Positions 18,413 to 28,528 are shown, counted from the first letter of the stretch. The stretch is 64,000 bases of DNA from Mycoplasmatota bacterium (GCA_018394295.1 CP074573.1:496001-560000); one strand, 5' to 3'. The notes: a model not told the origin generated them from the sequence alone. Program-made: numbers and translations.

Positions 18413-19807
18413 TTATTTATTTTCTTTTTGTTTAATATATTCATCAATTGATTGAGCGGCAGTTTTTCCTGCACCCATTGCTAATATAACGGTTGCTGCA
18501 CCAGTTACTGCATCTCCACCAGCATAGATACATTCACGAGTAGTTGCCATTCCTTCGTTTACAACTAAGCAACCCCATTTGTTTGTTTCAATTCCTGGTG
18601 TGGTTTGACGGATTAATGGATTTGGTGATGTTCCAATTGACATAATTACTGTATCAACATCAATGGTATGGTTTGATCCTTCTATAGACATCGGACGTCT
18701 TCTACCAGAAGCATCAGCTTCTCCTAATTTCATCTCAATACACTCTATTTTAGTTACTTCATTATTTTCATCGCCAAGAATTTTAACTGGATTATTGAGT
18801 AACTTGAAGATGATACCTTCTTCCATTGCATGATGGACTTCTTCTTTACGTGCTGGTAATTCATCTAACGAACGACGATAGATAATATAAACATTTTCAG
18901 CACCTAATCGTTTAGCACTTCTAGCGGCATCCATCGCAACATTTCCACCACCGATAACCGCAACAGATTTACTTTTTCTAATTGGGGTATCGTAGCCTTC
19001 TATATAAGCTTTCATTAGATTAATACGTGTTAAATATTCATTTGCTGAATACACACCGATTAATGATTCACCTTCAATATTCATAAAGTTTGGTGTTCCA
19101 GCACCTGTTCCTACAAAGATGGCTTCATAACCCATTTCTTGTAACTCATCAATGGTTAATATTTTTCCAATAACCATATTTGTCATGATTTTAACACCAA
19201 GGTCTTTTAAATTATCAATTTCTTTTTGTACAATGCTTTTTGGTAAACGAAATTCAGGAATACCATAGACTAATACACCACCTGGTGTGTGGAAAGCCTC
19301 AAATATAGTAACTTCATAACCTAATTTCGCTAAATCAGAAGCACATGCAAGTCCACTAGGTCCAGAACCAACAACAGCGACTTTATGTCCATTAGTTTCT
19401 GGCTGAACTTGTTTTTCTGTACTATGTTTCATATGATAATCAGCAACAAAACGCTCTAAACGACCAATCGCTACTGGTTCTCCTTTTATTCCTCGTACAC
19501 ATTTTTGTTCACATTGTGTTTCTTGTGGACAAACTCGTCCACAAATAGCAGGAAGTAGATTTGATTCAGTAATACTTTTATAAGCTTCTTCAAAGTCTTT
19601 ATTTGCAACATGCTGTATGAAATCAGGTATATTTACTGAAACAGGACATCCAGATATACAAGGTTTGTGTTTACAGTTTAAGCAACGTTGTGCTTCTTCA
19701 ACTGCCATATCTTCAGTATAACCTAAGGTAACTTCTTTGTAATTCTTATTTCTTATATTTGGGTCTTGTTCTGGGATAGCGACCTTTTTTAATGACATGT
19801 TAGGCAT
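18413..19807 (-). CDS. nfnB: NADH-dependent reduced ferredoxin:NADP+ oxidoreductase, large subunit
   Basis: 464 residues from the ATG at 19807, which follows AAGGGGG and overlaps the end of nfnA; a longer frame to 19861 lacks a ribosome site. Two iron-sulfur cysteine groups are visible: 'CLNCKHKPCISGC' and 'CGRVCPQETQCEQKC'. Two dinucleotide folds follow ('VAVVGSGPSGLACASDLAKLGYEVTIFE' and 'VAVIGGGNVAMDAARSAKRLGAENV'). This is the GltD-like NfnB/NfnL architecture. With NfnA it forms a flavin-bifurcating transhydrogenase linking NADH, ferredoxin and NADPH. Taken alone it could be read as glutamate synthase small subunit; the nfnA partner decides. Confidence 0.92.
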   Translation of the reverse strand: MPNMSLKKVAIPEQDPNIRNKNYKEVTLGYTEDMAVEEAQRCLNCKHKPCISGCPVSVNIPDFIQHVANKDFEEAYKSITESNLLPAICGRVCPQETQCEQKCVRGIKGEPVAIGRLERFVADYHMKHSTEKQVQPETNGHKVAVVGSGPSGLACASDLAKLGYEVTIFEAFHTPGGVLVYGIPEFRLPKSIVQKEIDNLKDLGVKIMTNMVIGKILTIDELQEMGYEAIFVGTGAGTPNFMNIEGESLIGVYSANEYLTRINLMKAYIEGYDTPIRKSKSVAVIGGGNVAMDAARSAKRLGAENVYIIYRRSLDELPARKEEVHHAMEEGIIFKLLNNPVKILGDENNEVTKIECIEMKLGEADASGRRRPMSIEGSNHTIDVDTVIMSIGTSPNPLIRQTTPGIETNKWGCLVVNEGMATTRECIYAGGDAVTGAATVILAMGAGKTAAQSIDEYIKQKENK

Positions 19808-20645
19808 TGTGAACCCCCTTAAATAATCTACATTTATGATTTCTAGCTTCTTTTTCTTCATTTTTGTAAAATTTATTTCGAGTAATTAATTCATCAAAAT
19901 CAACTTGATGACCATCAAAGTCCGGTCCATCTACACAAGCAAATTTAGTTTCTCCATTCACTGTGACGCGACATCCACCACACATACCAGTTCCGTCAAT
20001 CATAATTGGGTTTAAACTTACTAATGTTTTAATGTTATATGGTTTAGTTACAAGTGACACATATTTCATCATCACTAAAGGTCCAATAGTGATTACTAGA
20101 TCATATTCATTTCCTTCATCAATTAAACGTTGAAGAATATTTGTAACTAATCCTTTTTCTTTATAACTACCATCATCAGTACAAATAAATAGGCGATTAG
20201 ATACTTTTTCCATTTCTTTTTCTAAAATAACTAATTCTTTATTTCTAAAACCTGCAATGACATCAACTTCAACACCCATATTAAATAATGCTTTAGCTTG
20301 TGGAAAAGCAATTGCACAACCAACGCCACCACCAACAACAGCGACTTTTTTCACATGTTCTAAGTGAGTTGGTACACCAAGTGGTCCAACAAAGTCAAGA
20401 ATTTCATCGCCAACTTCTAAACTCCCTAGTAATTTAGTTGATTTTCCTACTTCTTGAAAGATAATAGTAACAGATCCCTTTTTACGATCATAATCGGCAA
20501 TCGTAAGTGGGACACGTTCACCTTGTTCATCTACACGAAAAATAATAAACTGTCCTGCTTGTGCTTTTTTCGCTACAAACGGCGCATTAACTTCTAGTAG
20601 AGTAACAAATGGATTTAATTTTTCTTTTCTTATAATATTATACAT
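19800..20645 (-). CDS. nfnA: NADH-dependent reduced ferredoxin:NADP+ oxidoreductase, small subunit
   Basis: 281 residues of the ferredoxin-NADP reductase/dihydroorotate dehydrogenase electron-transfer type. An FAD-binding barrel (about 1-95, 'ERVPLTIADYD') is followed by an NAD-binding region ('VAVVGGGVGCAIAFPQAKALFNMG'). A C-terminal [2Fe-2S] motif 'GTGMCGGCRVTVNGETKFACVDGPDFDGH' is of the Nfn/PyrK class. The AGGAGG site before the start is strong and nfnB overlaps its last eight bases. The complex moves electrons between ferredoxin, NAD(H) and NADP(H), consistent with the bifurcating lactate dehydrogenase elsewhere in the window. Confidence 0.92.
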   Translation of the reverse strand: MYNIIRKEKLNPFVTLLEVNAPFVAKKAQAGQFIIFRVDEQGERVPLTIADYDRKKGSVTIIFQEVGKSTKLLGSLEVGDEILDFVGPLGVPTHLEHVKKVAVVGGGVGCAIAFPQAKALFNMGVEVDVIAGFRNKELVILEKEMEKVSNRLFICTDDGSYKEKGLVTNILQRLIDEGNEYDLVITIGPLVMMKYVSLVTKPYNIKTLVSLNPIMIDGTGMCGGCRVTVNGETKFACVDGPDFDGHQVDFDELITRNKFYKNEEKEARNHKCRLFKGVHNA

Positions 20646-20832
20646 TGTAATCCTCCTTATTCTAATACTTGATATAAAAAAGACATGTTCATTATATCAC
20701 AAGTTTAGATACATCTAAATATAATTTTTTTAGTAAACTAGAAATTATTATATAAAAATGTAAAAATTTATGGTTTTACATATATATTAAAGCTAATTTT
20801 TAATATGTATGTAAATTCTCTTTTGATAAATA

Positions 20833-20871
20833 GGTTATTTATAAAAAAATATAACCATTGTATGATATAAT
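20833..20871 (+). promoter_or_regulatory. Possible promoter and operator of the glucoside operon
   Basis: In the 257-base gap between divergent nfnA and the GH3 gene, an inverted repeat GGTTAT-N12-ATAACC (20833-20856) lies just upstream of a TATAAT box (20866-20871). No good -35 box stands at the right distance, which would suit activator dependence or a weak promoter. The arms are short and the region is AT-rich. Confidence 0.3.
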
Positions 20872-20902
20872 TTTATTAAGAAAAAGAGGGAGAGACGACA
20901 AT

Positions 20903-23317
20903 ATGGAAATAATTTCAATTATTGAAAAAATGACTTTAGAAGAAAAAGCATCATTATGTTCTGGGAAGAATGTATGGGAAACACAAGAGATTAACAGATT
21001 AAGTATTCCATCTATAATGATGGCTGATGGACCTCATGGGTTAAGAAAACAATATGATAAGTCTGATAATTTAGGGAATGAACCTAGTTATCCTTCTACT
21101 TGTTTCCCACCAGCTGCAACTACTGCCTGTTCTTTCGATAGAAAATTAATTAAACAAATGGGAGAAGCAATTGCTTTTGAGTGTAGGTATCATGATATTG
21201 ATATAATATTGGGTCCTGGAGTTAATATCAAACGTTCTCCTTTATGTGGTCGTAATTTTGAATATTTTTCTGAGGACCCCTACTTATCAGGAGAATTAGG
21301 TGCTTCCTTTGTAAGTGGCGTTCAGGAGAATGGAATAGGTGTTTCTCTTAAGCATTTTGTTGCGAATAATCAAGAAAAATTACGACAAGTAATTAGTTCA
21401 GAAATTGATGAAAGAGCATTAAGAGAGATTTATTTAACTAGTTTCGAACGAATTATGAAAGAAAAACCATATACTGTGATGTGTTCTTATAACCGAATAA
21501 ACGGAGAATACGCTAGTGAAAATAAATATTTATTAAATGATATTTTGCGTGATGAATGGGGGTTTGATGGCGTTGTTGTGACAGATTGGGGTGCTTGTAA
21601 TGACCGTGTATTAGGTCTTGAAAATGGACAAGATCTAGAAATGCCTACAAGTTTTGGGATAAATGATCAATTAATTATTGACGCAGTAAAAAATGGTACC
21701 TTAGATGAAAGGGTACTTAATAAAACAGTAGAAAGGCTACTAAACCTAATATATAATTGTAAAAAAAGTCAAAAAGTAATCATAAAAAAAGACCATCATT
21801 TATTAGCGAAAGAAGTAGCAGATCAATCGATGGTTCTATTAAAAAATGAAATGTCTATCTTACCAATCAAACCAAATCAATCCATTGGGATAATTGGTGA
21901 AATGGCATATATACCACGTTATCAAGGGAGTGGGAGTTCAAAAATTAATCCTATTAAATTAGAAAATGTATGTGATGTTTTATCTAAAAAAAATATAGAT
22001 TTTACTTATGCTAGAGGGTATTCAATTGATAGTGATGATATAAATCATGAATTATTAATAGAAGCAATTGAAGTAGCTAAAAGTGTAGATGTTCCTATTA
22101 TTTTTATCGGATTAACAGAAAAATATGAATCAGAAGGATTTGATAGAGAACATATGGACTTACCACAGGCCCATAATCATTTAGTAGAAGAAATCACAAA
22201 AATTAATCCCAATGTAGTGATTATTTTATCAGGGGGGTCTCCAGTTACAATGCCTTGGATTAATCATGTAAAAGGGATATTAAATGCTTATTTAGGTGGT
22301 GAAAGTGGCGCTTTATCAATCGTTGATATATTGTATGGTAATGTCAATCCTAGCGGGAAATTAGCAGAAACATATCCATTAAAACTAGAACATACGCCTA
22401 CATTCAATTACTTTCCTGGAGGTAATAATTCTGTATACTATGTAGAAAGTATATATGTTGGTTACAGGTATTATGAAAAGAAAGAACAAGAAGTTTTATT
22501 TCCATTTGGCCATGGGTTAAGTTATACAACTTTCTCATATCAAAATCTTAGGTTAAATAAATCTGAGATATTAGAAAATAAATTATTAGAAGTTTCATTT
22601 ACCATTAAAAATACAGGAATAGTAGCGGGAAAAGAAATTTGTCAATTATATGTAAGAGATATAGAGTCTTCAGTGTTTAAACCAGTGAAAGAACTTAAAG
22701 GTTTTGAAAAAATAAATTTATTAGTTGGAGAAGAAAAAAAAATCACCTTTAAATTAGATAAACGTACCTTTGCTTATTATCATATTACCCTTAAAGATTG
22801 GGTTGTAGAATCAGGTGACTATGAAATCTGTATAGGTTCTTCATCAAAAGATATTCATTTAAAAACAATTGTTAATATTAAACCTTTAGAAAAAGTTGTT
22901 TCACCCTATCAAAACATAGATTTGCATCATTATGAATCTTTAAAACATGGATTTAATAGTGAAACATATGAAATATTATTATCTAGAAAATTACCACCAT
23001 TAAATAAAAAATTAAAAAGACCTTACACATTTAATTCAACACTAGGTGATGTTTCTCATACTTTTGTAGGGAGAATTATTTTATGGATGGTTAAGAAACA
23101 AATAAAAAAAATATCAAAGGATGAATCTACCCGTTTGATGAGAGAACGATCACTTATTGATTTACCATTTAGATCATTAGTTAGTTTCAGTGGTGGGACC
23201 TTTAAAAAAGAAATGGCAGATGGATTACTTGAACTAATAAATAGGAGATATATTAAAGTGTTAAGAAAATTATTAAAGCTAAGTAAAAATAAGTTGAGGA
23301 GAAAAAGGGATGAATGA
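20903..23317 (+). CDS. Glycoside hydrolase family 3 beta-glucosidase with FN3-like C-terminal domain
   Basis: 804 residues from the ATG at 20903 (AGGGAGAG upstream). Domains run GH3 N-terminal barrel (about 10-290), GH3 C-terminal sandwich (about 310-510) and fibronectin-III-like domain (about 570-650), then about 120 basic residues of unknown role. Visible motifs are 'MADGPHGLRK', 'GRNFEYFSEDPYLSGELGA', 'SLKHFVANNQE' and the nucleophile block 'GFDGVVVTDWGACND'. The acid/base region 'GLTEKYESEGFDREHMDLPQ' is typical of beta-glucosidases. There is no signal peptide, so it acts inside the cell on an imported glucoside, presumably delivered by the next gene. Its TGA stop overlaps the transporter start by eight bases. 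Confidence 0.9.
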   Translation: MEIISIIEKMTLEEKASLCSGKNVWETQEINRLSIPSIMMADGPHGLRKQYDKSDNLGNEPSYPSTCFPPAATTACSFDRKLIKQMGEAIAFECRYHDIDIILGPGVNIKRSPLCGRNFEYFSEDPYLSGELGASFVSGVQENGIGVSLKHFVANNQEKLRQVISSEIDERALREIYLTSFERIMKEKPYTVMCSYNRINGEYASENKYLLNDILRDEWGFDGVVVTDWGACNDRVLGLENGQDLEMPTSFGINDQLIIDAVKNGTLDERVLNKTVERLLNLIYNCKKSQKVIIKKDHHLLAKEVADQSMVLLKNEMSILPIKPNQSIGIIGEMAYIPRYQGSGSSKINPIKLENVCDVLSKKNIDFTYARGYSIDSDDINHELLIEAIEVAKSVDVPIIFIGLTEKYESEGFDREHMDLPQAHNHLVEEITKINPNVVIILSGGSPVTMPWINHVKGILNAYLGGESGALSIVDILYGNVNPSGKLAETYPLKLEHTPTFNYFPGGNNSVYYVESIYVGYRYYEKKEQEVLFPFGHGLSYTTFSYQNLRLNKSEILENKLLEVSFTIKNTGIVAGKEICQLYVRDIESSVFKPVKELKGFEKINLLVGEEKKITFKLDKRTFAYYHITLKDWVVESGDYEICIGSSSKDIHLKTIVNIKPLEKVVSPYQNIDLHHYESLKHGFNSETYEILLSRKLPPLNKKLKRPYTFNSTLGDVSHTFVGRIILWMVKKQIKKISKDESTRLMRERSLIDLPFRSLVSFSGGTFKKEMADGLLELINRRYIKVLRKLLKLSKNKLRRKRDE

Positions 23318-24686
23318 GAAAATAAAGATTAAGGAAATAGCATCCTATGGATTAGCGGGAATGGGACAAAACATGGTCTATATTTTGTCTTCATCATTTC
23401 TAATGATATTTTATACGGATGTTTTTGGTATTAATGCTCGTACGGTAGGTACATTATTTTTAGTTGCTAGAGTTTGGGATGCCATAAACGATTTTATTAT
23501 GGGGAGTGTTGTTGATAACACAAGAACTAGATGGGGAAAATTACGGCCTTATCTATTAATTGCACCAATCCCTATCGCAGTACTAACAATATTAACCTTT
23601 CTATTAATTAATTATACCTACTCTCTAAAAATTGTATATATATTTGTTACTTACATCTTATGGGGAATGGTATATACCATTGGAGATGTACCATATTGGG
23701 GGTTATCTGCTTCAATGAGTAGTGATACAAGTGAAAGAACTAGATTAATCACTTTTACCCGGTTTATGACGATGGTTGGTTCTGGAGCTAGTATAGTAGG
23801 GATACCTTTGTTGGTAGAAAACTTAGGAAATGGATCAGAAAAACAAGGTTATTTACTTACAGCTATTATTGTCTCTATAATCGGGTGTAGTTTATTTTCT
23901 CTAGCTTATTTTAATACTAAAGAAAGAGTGATACCACAGAAAGAAAAAGTAACATTAATCGAAAATATGAAACTGTTTTTAAAAAATACACCACTTCTCA
24001 TTATTTTATTTTCAAGTATTTTGGGTTTTAGCCGATTTATGTCACAGTCAGCCGGAACCTATGTTACAAAATATAATTTGCATGATTCTGAATTATATTC
24101 TTTACTTGGTGGTGTATTAATTACTTCTGTTTTATTCGCGATTATTATAACGCCGTTATTGCTTAAATTCTTTACGAAAAGAAATCTATATATTTTGACA
24201 AGTATATTTGGTGCGATTATGTATTTCTTAATGTATTTAACTGGATATGATAGTTTAATTGATGTGTTAACTTTTGTATTTTTTAGTTCTTTATCCATGG
24301 GATTTTTCAATGTTTTACAAACCTCAATGATTGCTGATTCTGTTGATTATTTAGAATGGAAAACAGGCAAACGTGCAGAAGGATTATGTTATGCTTCCCA
24401 AACATTTTTCTTTAAATTAAGTGGTGGTTTAACGAATTTTACGATGGGTATGGTTTTGTATTATACAGGGTTTGTTAAAGATTCACCAAATCAATTACCA
24501 CAAGTCTATCATGGAATATTTAGTTTAGTTTCACTTATTCCTGGTATTGGATGTATTTTGAGTATAATTCCAATGTTCTTTTATAAATATACAGATAAAG
24601 ATCAGAGGTACTGGGTGGAAGAAATAAAACATCGAAAAGATAAAATGAAAGAAAAGGGGAATCAAATTGAAGAAAGCATGGTATAA
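23310..24686 (+). CDS. GPH-family sugar:cation symporter
   Basis: 458 residues with about twelve membrane segments. The N-terminal stretch 'WDAINDFIMGSVVDNTRTRWGKLRPYLLI' is the GPH (MelB/XynP/YicJ) signature, with the aspartates that take part in cation coupling. A second conserved region 'GMVYTIGDVPYWGLSASMSSD' follows. GPH carriers bring in glucosides, xylosides or melibiose with H+ or Na+. Overlaps with both neighbours (8 and 20 bases) show a tight three-gene operon, so the cargo is probably an oligosaccharide or glycoside cleaved by the GH3 and GH13 enzymes. Which sugar cannot be read from the sequence. Confidence 0.9.
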   Translation: MNEKIKIKEIASYGLAGMGQNMVYILSSSFLMIFYTDVFGINARTVGTLFLVARVWDAINDFIMGSVVDNTRTRWGKLRPYLLIAPIPIAVLTILTFLLINYTYSLKIVYIFVTYILWGMVYTIGDVPYWGLSASMSSDTSERTRLITFTRFMTMVGSGASIVGIPLLVENLGNGSEKQGYLLTAIIVSIIGCSLFSLAYFNTKERVIPQKEKVTLIENMKLFLKNTPLLIILFSSILGFSRFMSQSAGTYVTKYNLHDSELYSLLGGVLITSVLFAIIITPLLLKFFTKRNLYILTSIFGAIMYFLMYLTGYDSLIDVLTFVFFSSLSMGFFNVLQTSMIADSVDYLEWKTGKRAEGLCYASQTFFFKLSGGLTNFTMGMVLYYTGFVKDSPNQLPQVYHGIFSLVSLIPGIGCILSIIPMFFYKYTDKDQRYWVEEIKHRKDKMKEKGNQIEESMV

Positions 24687-26328
24687 AGAAGGCGTTGTTT
24701 ATCAAATCTATCCTCGGAGTTTTAAAGATAGTAATGGAGATGGAATTGGAGATATTCGTGGGATTATTGAGAAGTTGGATTATTTGAAAGAATTAGGTAT
24801 TTCTATTGTTTGGTTATCACCAGTCTATCAATCTCCTAATGATGATAATGGTTATGATATAAGTGATTATAGAGATATTATGGATGATTTTGGGAAATTA
24901 GATGATTGGAAAGAGATGATTAAAGGACTTCATGATAGAAATATTAAACTGGTGATGGATTTAGTTGTAAATCATACGAGTGATGAACATCCTTGGTTTA
25001 TAGAAAGTAAAAAAAGTAAGGATAATCCTTTCCGTAATTACTATATTTGGCGTAAAGGTAATGGGAGAAAGAAACCGAATAATTGGACATCCTTTTTTAC
25101 TGGAAGTGTATGGGAATATGATCAAACAACTGATGAATATTATATGCATTTATTCAGTAAGAAACAACCTGACTTAAATTGGGATAATCCTAAAGTTAGA
25201 CATGAAGTAAAGGACATTATTAAATATTGGTTAGATTTAGGCGTTGATGGATTTAGATGTGATGTGATTAATATTATATCTAAAAAAGAAGGATTACCTG
25301 ATGGAAAATTCTCTTTAGGTTTAATTGGATCTGAACATTACATGAACGGACCACATGTTCATGAGTATCTTAGAGAAATCAATAAGGGCGTTTTATCTAA
25401 ATACGATTGTTTTACCGTGGGTGAAGCTGTTTTTGTTAGTACAAAAGATGCATTGTCATACGTTGATGAAAAAAGAAACGAATTAAGTATGATATTTCAT
25501 TTTGATCATATGAATGTTGATAATATTTTTAAATGGTTTATTCGTCCTTTTAAATTACCTAAATTAAAAAAAGTATTATCTAAGTGGCAAAATGATATCA
25601 ATGGGAAAGGGTGGAATTCCTTATACTTAGAAAATCATGATCAACCACGTATTGTATCAAGGTGGGGCGATGATAAAAAATATAGAGTTGAAAGTGCTAA
25701 AATGCTTTCTACAATGATTTATTTCCAACAAGGAACTCCCTATATTTATCAGGGACAGGAAATAGGAATGACGAATGCTTATTTTTCTGAATTATCACAA
25801 TATAAAGATGTTGAAACACATAATATTTATAAACTTGGAAGAGAAAAATTACATATATCCCACAGAAGGATGATGAAGAAGTTTCAATATATGAGTAGAG
25901 ATAATGCAAGAACACCAATGCAGTGGAGTGATAAAATATATGCAGGATTTTCTACAAATAAACCTTGGATTGAAGTAAACACCAATTATAAGACAATCAA
26001 TGTTGAAAATGCGATAGTTGACAAATGTTCAATTTATCATTATTATAAAAAAATTATTGCCTTAAGAAAAGAGTATGAAATAATCATTTATGGAGATTAT
26101 AAAGAACATGATATTAAGAATAAATACTTATATATTTATGAAAGAAATTTAAATGATGAAAAATTATTGGTAATAACAAGTTTTACTTCTAAAAAAATAT
26201 TGTTTTCACTTCCAAAGTCAATTAAGTATAAAAGAGCTACTTTGTTATTATCAAATTATGAAGTTATGGATGATTTAAATAAATTCAAAACAAGACCATA
26301 TGAAGCACGGGTTTATTTATTAAAATAA
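24667..26328 (+). CDS. GH13 alpha-glucosidase (oligo-1,6-glucosidase type)
   Basis: 553 residues starting at a TTG behind AAAGGGG, with a 20-base overlap into the symporter gene. GH13 motifs appear in order: 'VWLSPVYQSPNDDNGYDISDY', 'LVMDLVVNHTSDEHPWF', 'GVDGFRCDVINII' (nucleophile Asp), 'FTVGEAVFVS' (acid Glu) and 'YLENHDQPRIVSRWGDD'. The 'LVVNHTSD' form of region I belongs to oligo-1,6-glucosidases and related subfamilies. Trehalose-6-phosphate hydrolase is closely related, but a PTS partner would then be expected and is absent. It is cytoplasmic and handles alpha-linked glucose in the imported sugar. Confidence 0.88.
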   Translation: MKKAWYKEGVVYQIYPRSFKDSNGDGIGDIRGIIEKLDYLKELGISIVWLSPVYQSPNDDNGYDISDYRDIMDDFGKLDDWKEMIKGLHDRNIKLVMDLVVNHTSDEHPWFIESKKSKDNPFRNYYIWRKGNGRKKPNNWTSFFTGSVWEYDQTTDEYYMHLFSKKQPDLNWDNPKVRHEVKDIIKYWLDLGVDGFRCDVINIISKKEGLPDGKFSLGLIGSEHYMNGPHVHEYLREINKGVLSKYDCFTVGEAVFVSTKDALSYVDEKRNELSMIFHFDHMNVDNIFKWFIRPFKLPKLKKVLSKWQNDINGKGWNSLYLENHDQPRIVSRWGDDKKYRVESAKMLSTMIYFQQGTPYIYQGQEIGMTNAYFSELSQYKDVETHNIYKLGREKLHISHRRMMKKFQYMSRDNARTPMQWSDKIYAGFSTNKPWIEVNTNYKTINVENAIVDKCSIYHYYKKIIALRKEYEIIIYGDYKEHDIKNKYLYIYERNLNDEKLLVITSFTSKKILFSLPKSIKYKRATLLLSNYEVMDDLNKFKTRPYEARVYLLK

Positions 26329-26425
26329 TGTAATTATTCCAAATAATTATAAAAAAGAAATAATTCAATTGAAAATTAAATGATTTTTATTTATAATGAT
26401 ACTATGAAGATAGGAGTTGGATAAA

Positions 26426-27013
26426 ATGAAAAGTATGATTACAAAAGTTGAGGAAAAAAAATATTATAAACGCATTTATTTTTTATTACCAATATATGTT
26501 GGGTTAGTGTTTTCAGTTATTATTTTTTTATTGTATAATTTGGTATCACTTGTTTTCTTAGGGACAGGTTTTGAATTAAATTGGTACTATATACTTATCG
26601 GATTTGTATTTGGATTTATAGAGGGATTATCAACTGTTTATTTCACCTTAAAATTCAATAAAAAGAAAAATACTTATTTCTCAAATTATCATAAAAAATT
26701 CAAATTGAATGTGTTTATTCCGGTTATATTTAGAAATGGTTTGTTCAATAATTCAAAGGGTGTATTATTAATAACAAAGGATACAATTGATTATAAAGTA
26801 TATCAAATGTTTGAGAAAAAAACATTGTTTTTTGTACCGTATAAAGATGCAAAGTTCACCATTGAAAGACAAGAGAATAATTGGTTTAAAAAAATATTGA
26901 CACTTACGAAATACTCAAATATATTAAAATTAATAACTAATGAAAAAGAATATGAATTCATCGTTCCTTGTTTAGAGGATGTTACACATCGCATTGAAAA
27001 TTATCATTTATAA
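26426..27013 (+). CDS. Small membrane protein of unknown function with two predicted helices
   Basis: 195 residues from the ATG at 26426, which has AGGAG nine bases upstream. Two hydrophobic segments ('VGLVFSVIIFLLYNLVSLVFL' and 'YYILIGFVFGFIEGLSTVYF') are followed by a cytoplasmic region of about 120 residues rich in Lys, Phe and beta-forming residues ('GVLLITKDTIDYKVYQMF'). The tail looks like a PH-like or YcxB-like beta domain, but I cannot place it in a family. It stands alone between terminators, with codon use like its neighbours. Confidence 0.6.
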   Translation: MKSMITKVEEKKYYKRIYFLLPIYVGLVFSVIIFLLYNLVSLVFLGTGFELNWYYILIGFVFGFIEGLSTVYFTLKFNKKKNTYFSNYHKKFKLNVFIPVIFRNGLFNNSKGVLLITKDTIDYKVYQMFEKKTLFFVPYKDAKFTIERQENNWFKKILTLTKYSNILKLITNEKEYEFIVPCLEDVTHRIENYHL

Positions 27014-27022
27014 TACTTAAAG

Positions 27023-27065
27023 AAGTTAGTTATCGTATTTTTATAACTAACTTTTTCTTTTTTTT
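27023..27065 (+). terminator. Rho-independent terminator
   Basis: Arms GTTAGTTAT (27025-27033) and ATAACTAAC (27043-27051) are followed by a long T-rich tract. It closes the preceding small membrane protein gene. Confidence 0.85.
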
Positions 27066-27122
27066 GATATAATCTGATGAACTAGACTATACTAATTAAT
27101 AGAAATATATTAGGAGTTATCT

Positions 27123-27653
27123 ATGGAATCAATTCAATTTCATTATAAAATAACAGAAAAGGATTTTATCGATTATTATCAAATTCACTTCTATGAAGAA
27201 AAGTTAAAATCAGTTGTAAATAAAATTCCCTTTCTCTTCGTCCTTTCTTTTATCTTATTTTTATTAGTATTAATACAACCAACGATCGCTAATATCAGTA
27301 TCATGGTTTTACTTGTTACTCTTTCTTTAACTTTATTGGTCCTAATACCGCTCTTAACTATTTGTTTCGCTAAAAAAGTATATCGAGAAAATCAACAGGT
27401 ACACCATATTAATGAATATTTTATTAATCATGATAAAATTACGATTACTACGAATCATAAAACTTCAGTTTTTCAGTGGTGTGATGTAAATTCAGTATTT
27501 GAAAGTTCACGAAACATTTATTGTATCTTTAATAATTCTCAAGTATTAATTATACCCAAAAATAAAATCGATGTTAATAATCTTATTAATTCTTTACAAG
27601 AAGCACTACCACTAATAAAATATCACTTGAAAAAACATAAACAATCAATTTGA
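27123..27653 (+). CDS. YcxB-like membrane protein
   Basis: 176 residues with an AGGAG site eight bases before the ATG. An N-terminal soluble segment ('IQFHYKITEKDFIDYYQIHFY') resembles the start of YcxB-like proteins. Two membrane helices follow (about 37-55 and 58-80), then a C-terminal YcxB-like domain ('HINEYFINHDKITITTNHKTSVFQWCDVNSVFESSRNIYCIF'). YcxB-type domains are found in many Bacillota with no firm function. The gene ends in TGA inside its own terminator hairpin. Confidence 0.65.
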   Translation: MESIQFHYKITEKDFIDYYQIHFYEEKLKSVVNKIPFLFVLSFILFLLVLIQPTIANISIMVLLVTLSLTLLVLIPLLTICFAKKVYRENQQVHHINEYFINHDKITITTNHKTSVFQWCDVNSVFESSRNIYCIFNNSQVLIIPKNKIDVNNLINSLQEALPLIKYHLKKHKQSI

Positions 27654-27667
27654 TTGTTTTTTTATTT
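27639..27667 (+). terminator. Rho-independent terminator overlapping the stop codon
   Basis: AAACAATC (27639-27646) pairs with GATTGTTT (27652-27659) and is followed by eight T. The hairpin includes the TGA stop of the preceding gene at 27651-27653. Confidence 0.75.
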
Positions 27668-27733
27668 GTGTATTAGTCATAATGATTAAAGGATTCAATA
27701 TATTTTAGTAATGATGATATTGGGAGGTTATGA

Positions 27734-28528
27734 ATGATTGAATCAAATCAGTATGTGAGAGAAGTCTTCTCGATGTTAGGTAATTTGTGTATTCCAACTA
27801 TAAATCATGTGATAAAAGAAGAATTAAATCACTTATTAAATGATACAGAAGAAGTTCTTGATGATAAAGATTTAACCTATTTAATTCAATTACTAATTAA
27901 ATTTGATATAAATGCATTAGAAAATAAACATGATCAATTAAATATTAATTTTGTAGAAATGATCTTTGCATTATATGAAGTATGGATTAAGTATATTGAA
28001 TCAGAAATAGATAATGAATTTGAAGTAAATTACCATATTGATAAACAGTTTTCAGAAAACATGAGTGAAAAATTTTTTATGTGTATATTAGATCAAAAAT
28101 TTTTATCTATTTATAAGAAACTTTATGATTATGATTTCTTAAAAGAGAAGTTAATTAATACCAAAATAGAAAATAAATACATAGAGAGTAAGATTAAGGG
28201 AAGTAAGAAAAATAATTGTGAAATGCTTTTGCGTATTAAACATGTATTTAAAGTGATAAAAGATTATTTAATTCAGCTTGATGCTGATTTATACTTATTT
28301 AAATTTATAGAAGGTTATGAACAATATTGTTTGATGATTTTAGAGAGTATAAATGATATTGATCAAATAATGATAGACTGTAAAGAAAAATATATCAATA
28401 TGTGTATTGAAGTGTTTGGAGAAAAAATTGAGTTATTGTATCAAGATTTAGAAAAAAGAAATATATACATAAGTATGATTAAATTGAAAGTACATATCCT
28501 AGAATTTTTAAAAATGATGGTTAAATAA
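27734..28528 (+). CDS. Uncharacterised helical soluble protein
   Basis: 264 residues, GGGAGG nine bases before the ATG. The sequence is strongly alpha-helical, acidic at the N-terminus and Lys-rich later, without signal peptide, membrane helix or a motif I recognise. Six cysteines are scattered and do not form a metal-binding pattern. It stands alone between two terminators. No function can be offered. Confidence 0.6.
   Translation: MIESNQYVREVFSMLGNLCIPTINHVIKEELNHLLNDTEEVLDDKDLTYLIQLLIKFDINALENKHDQLNINFVEMIFALYEVWIKYIESEIDNEFEVNYHIDKQFSENMSEKFFMCILDQKFLSIYKKLYDYDFLKEKLINTKIENKYIESKIKGSKKNNCEMLLRIKHVFKVIKDYLIQLDADLYLFKFIEGYEQYCLMILESINDIDQIMIDCKEKYINMCIEVFGEKIELLYQDLEKRNIYISMIKLKVHILEFLKMMVK

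Noticed and set aside
18413-19861. Glutamate synthase small subunit
   Set aside because: No large subunit is present, the FNR-like nfnA gene overlaps it, and the pair matches NfnAB. The longer start at 19861 was dropped because the ribosome site is before 19807.
24667-26328. Trehalose-6-phosphate hydrolase
   Set aside because: Sequence motifs fit the wider oligo-1,6-glucosidase group, and the operon has a GPH symporter and no PTS component.
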